From Moraxellaceae bacterium (GTDB lineage: Bacteria; Pseudomonadota; Gammaproteobacteria; Pseudomonadales; Moraxellaceae), in the NCBI GenBank assembly GCA_014378805.1, contig JACMMY010000165.1, positions 1-6,672 on the forward strand: 6,672 nucleotides of DNA. Direction: 5' to 3'. Below are positions 5,907-6,672 of this stretch, one piece after another. A program made the translations under genes and the position numbers. Within the stretch, counting starts at the first letter, position 1; each line of letters opens with the position of its first letter. Below the pieces are notes generated by a model. That model saw nothing but the letters and a program-made list of their open reading frames with translations. It did not search any database and was not told the DNA's origin.

Positions 5907-6567
5907 CCAAGGATTGGAAAGTCAGCAACATCAGGGGATTTTGGTGCGCTCAAAGCAAGCGATCATTGTGCCGCATCTGGTTTGCGTCGCAGGTGTAGAT
6001 GAAGCGGGACGTGGGCCTTTGGTGGGTTCAGTGGTTGCCGCAGCGGTGATTTTAGATCCTGAACGTCCGATTGAAGGCATCAATGATTCTAAGAAATTAA
6101 CTGAGAAACAGCGTCATCGTCTGTTTGATTTGATCGTGGAGAATGCTGCGGCGTATTGCATTGCTGAAGCGACGCCAGCAGAGATTGATGAGTTGAATAT
6201 TCTGCATGCGACGATGCTTGCGATGCGCCGAGCCATTCATGGTTTGCCTGTTGTGCCGCGTCTGGCGTTGATTGATGGAAATCGTTGTCCTGATGCGAGT
6301 GTACCGTGCCAAGCGATTGTTGGCGGTGATGCGTTGGAAGTGAGTATTGGTGCAGCGAGTATTTTAGCGAAGGTGACGCGCGATCGTCAGCTTGAGGCGT
6401 TAGATGCGATACATCCCCAATATGGTTTTGCGAAGCATAAAGGCTATCCGACGGCGGCGCATGTTGCGGCATTGATGCAACATGGCGCAATTGATGATCA
6501 TCGACGTTCGTTTAAGCCTGTCAGGGATGCTTTAGCGCGTGGTGATAATGATCTGGTATCACGTTAA
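5893..6567 (+). CDS. rnhB: Ribonuclease HII
   Basis: A 224-residue endonuclease that cuts the RNA strand of RNA/DNA hybrids and the 5' side of single ribonucleotides in DNA, acting on the chromosome. The four-acid catalytic site is intact: Asp36 and Glu37 in GVDEAGRGPLVG (34-45), Asp128 in LIDGN (126-130) and Asp146 in GGDALEVS (144-151). Further family blocks are DSKKL (65-69), AASILAKVTRDR (154-165), YGFAKHKGYPTAAH (177-190) and HRRSFKP (203-209). E. coli RNase HII has 198 residues; about 26 residues more precede the first motif here. The ATG at 5893 is preferred because of its ribosome site, although the frame is open to a TTG at 5890. It overlaps the end of lpxB by 14 nt in another frame. 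The lpxB-rnhB pairing is common in gammaproteobacteria, sometimes with dnaE after it; dnaE is not next here. Confidence 0.95.
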   Translation: MPLFSQGLESQQHQGILVRSKQAIIVPHLVCVAGVDEAGRGPLVGSVVAAAVILDPERPIEGINDSKKLTEKQRHRLFDLIVENAAAYCIAEATPAEIDELNILHATMLAMRRAIHGLPVVPRLALIDGNRCPDASVPCQAIVGGDALEVSIGAASILAKVTRDRQLEALDAIHPQYGFAKHKGYPTAAHVAALMQHGAIDDHRRSFKPVRDALARGDNDLVSR

Positions 6568-6609
6568 TTAACGACATGATAAACACTCAATTAAAAGAAA
6601 TGGATGGTT

Positions 6610-6672
6610 ATGTTATTGCGTAATATCATTATTTTATTTAGTTTGGTTCTCGTTTTTTGTTTTTTTTATCAA
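6610..6672 (+). CDS. Start of a probable membrane-anchored or exported protein (cut by right edge)
   Basis: An ATG at 6610 opens 21 codons that run to the window end without a stop: MLLRNIIILFSLVLVFCFFY and one more residue. An arginine near the start followed by about 16 hydrophobic residues looks like a signal peptide or N-terminal membrane anchor. There is no obvious lipobox in what is visible. The ribosome site is ambiguous: GGATGG (6602-6607) is very close and AAAAGAAA lies further up. It begins 42 bp after rnhB on the same strand with no terminator between, so it may be in the lpxB-rnhB transcript. The function cannot be told, and the short length leaves room for chance. Confidence 0.45.
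   Translation, partial: MLLRNIIILFSLVLVFCFFYQ

Noticed and set aside
6089..6490. 133-codon minus-strand frame opposite rnhB, rich in His, Gln and Ser
   Set aside because: The composition is a by-product of the codon use of rnhB read backwards. No ribosome site or recognised motif.
1..6672. Mobile element, CRISPR array, toxin-antitoxin or phage-defence module
   Set aside because: No transposase or integrase motifs, no regularly spaced direct repeats, no tRNA and no paired small genes; every main reading frame matches a housekeeping family or is a short edge fragment.

Overview
The window (6672 bp, mid-range GC, compact coding on both strands) looks like ordinary chromosome from a gammaproteobacterium. 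Lipid A synthesis (lpxB) shows a Gram-negative cell. The protein sequences and the yrfG/cysQ and lpxB-rnhB pairings suggest the Pseudomonadales, perhaps an Acinetobacter-like member of the Moraxellaceae. That placement is from recall of family sequences and gene order, not from a search.

Layout, left to right. (1) 1-607, minus: a yrfG-type HAD nucleotidase whose 3' end lies beyond the left edge. It is divergent from (2) cysQ, 741-1655, plus, a 3'(2'),5'-bisphosphate nucleotidase; the 133-bp gap between them holds a promoter for yrfG and a short perfect dyad. (3) 1656-1772: a gap between convergent genes with two hairpins built from four related TTTAGGG half-units; the first can serve as terminator for the leftward operon. 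(4) 1773-3401, minus: a two-gene operon of a class I DAHP synthase followed 21 nt later by a small Cys-based phosphatase-like protein. (5) 3402-3556: a gap with a strong bidirectional terminator. (6) 3557-4468, minus: a TauE/SafE (TSUP) membrane transporter. (7) 4469-4685: a 217-bp divergent gap with candidate promoters for the transporter and for lpxB. (8) 4686-6565, plus: lpxB and rnhB, overlapping by 14 nt. (9) 6610-6672, plus: the first 21 codons of a probable membrane or exported protein cut by the right edge.

Functionally this is housekeeping: nucleotide clean-up (YrfG, CysQ), entry to aromatic amino acid synthesis (DAHP synthase), anion or sulfur-compound export (TSUP), outer-membrane lipid A synthesis (LpxB) and ribonucleotide/R-loop removal (RNase HII). 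CysQ and TSUP both touch sulfur metabolism by family, but they are not adjacent or co-transcribed. No mobile element, CRISPR array, tRNA or rRNA was seen, no gene-free stretch exceeds 300 bp, and nothing amounts to an undescribed multi-gene system. The points most worth a second look are the half-unit cluster at 1675-1759, the phosphatase-like partner of DAHP synthase, and several start-site and N-terminal questions.
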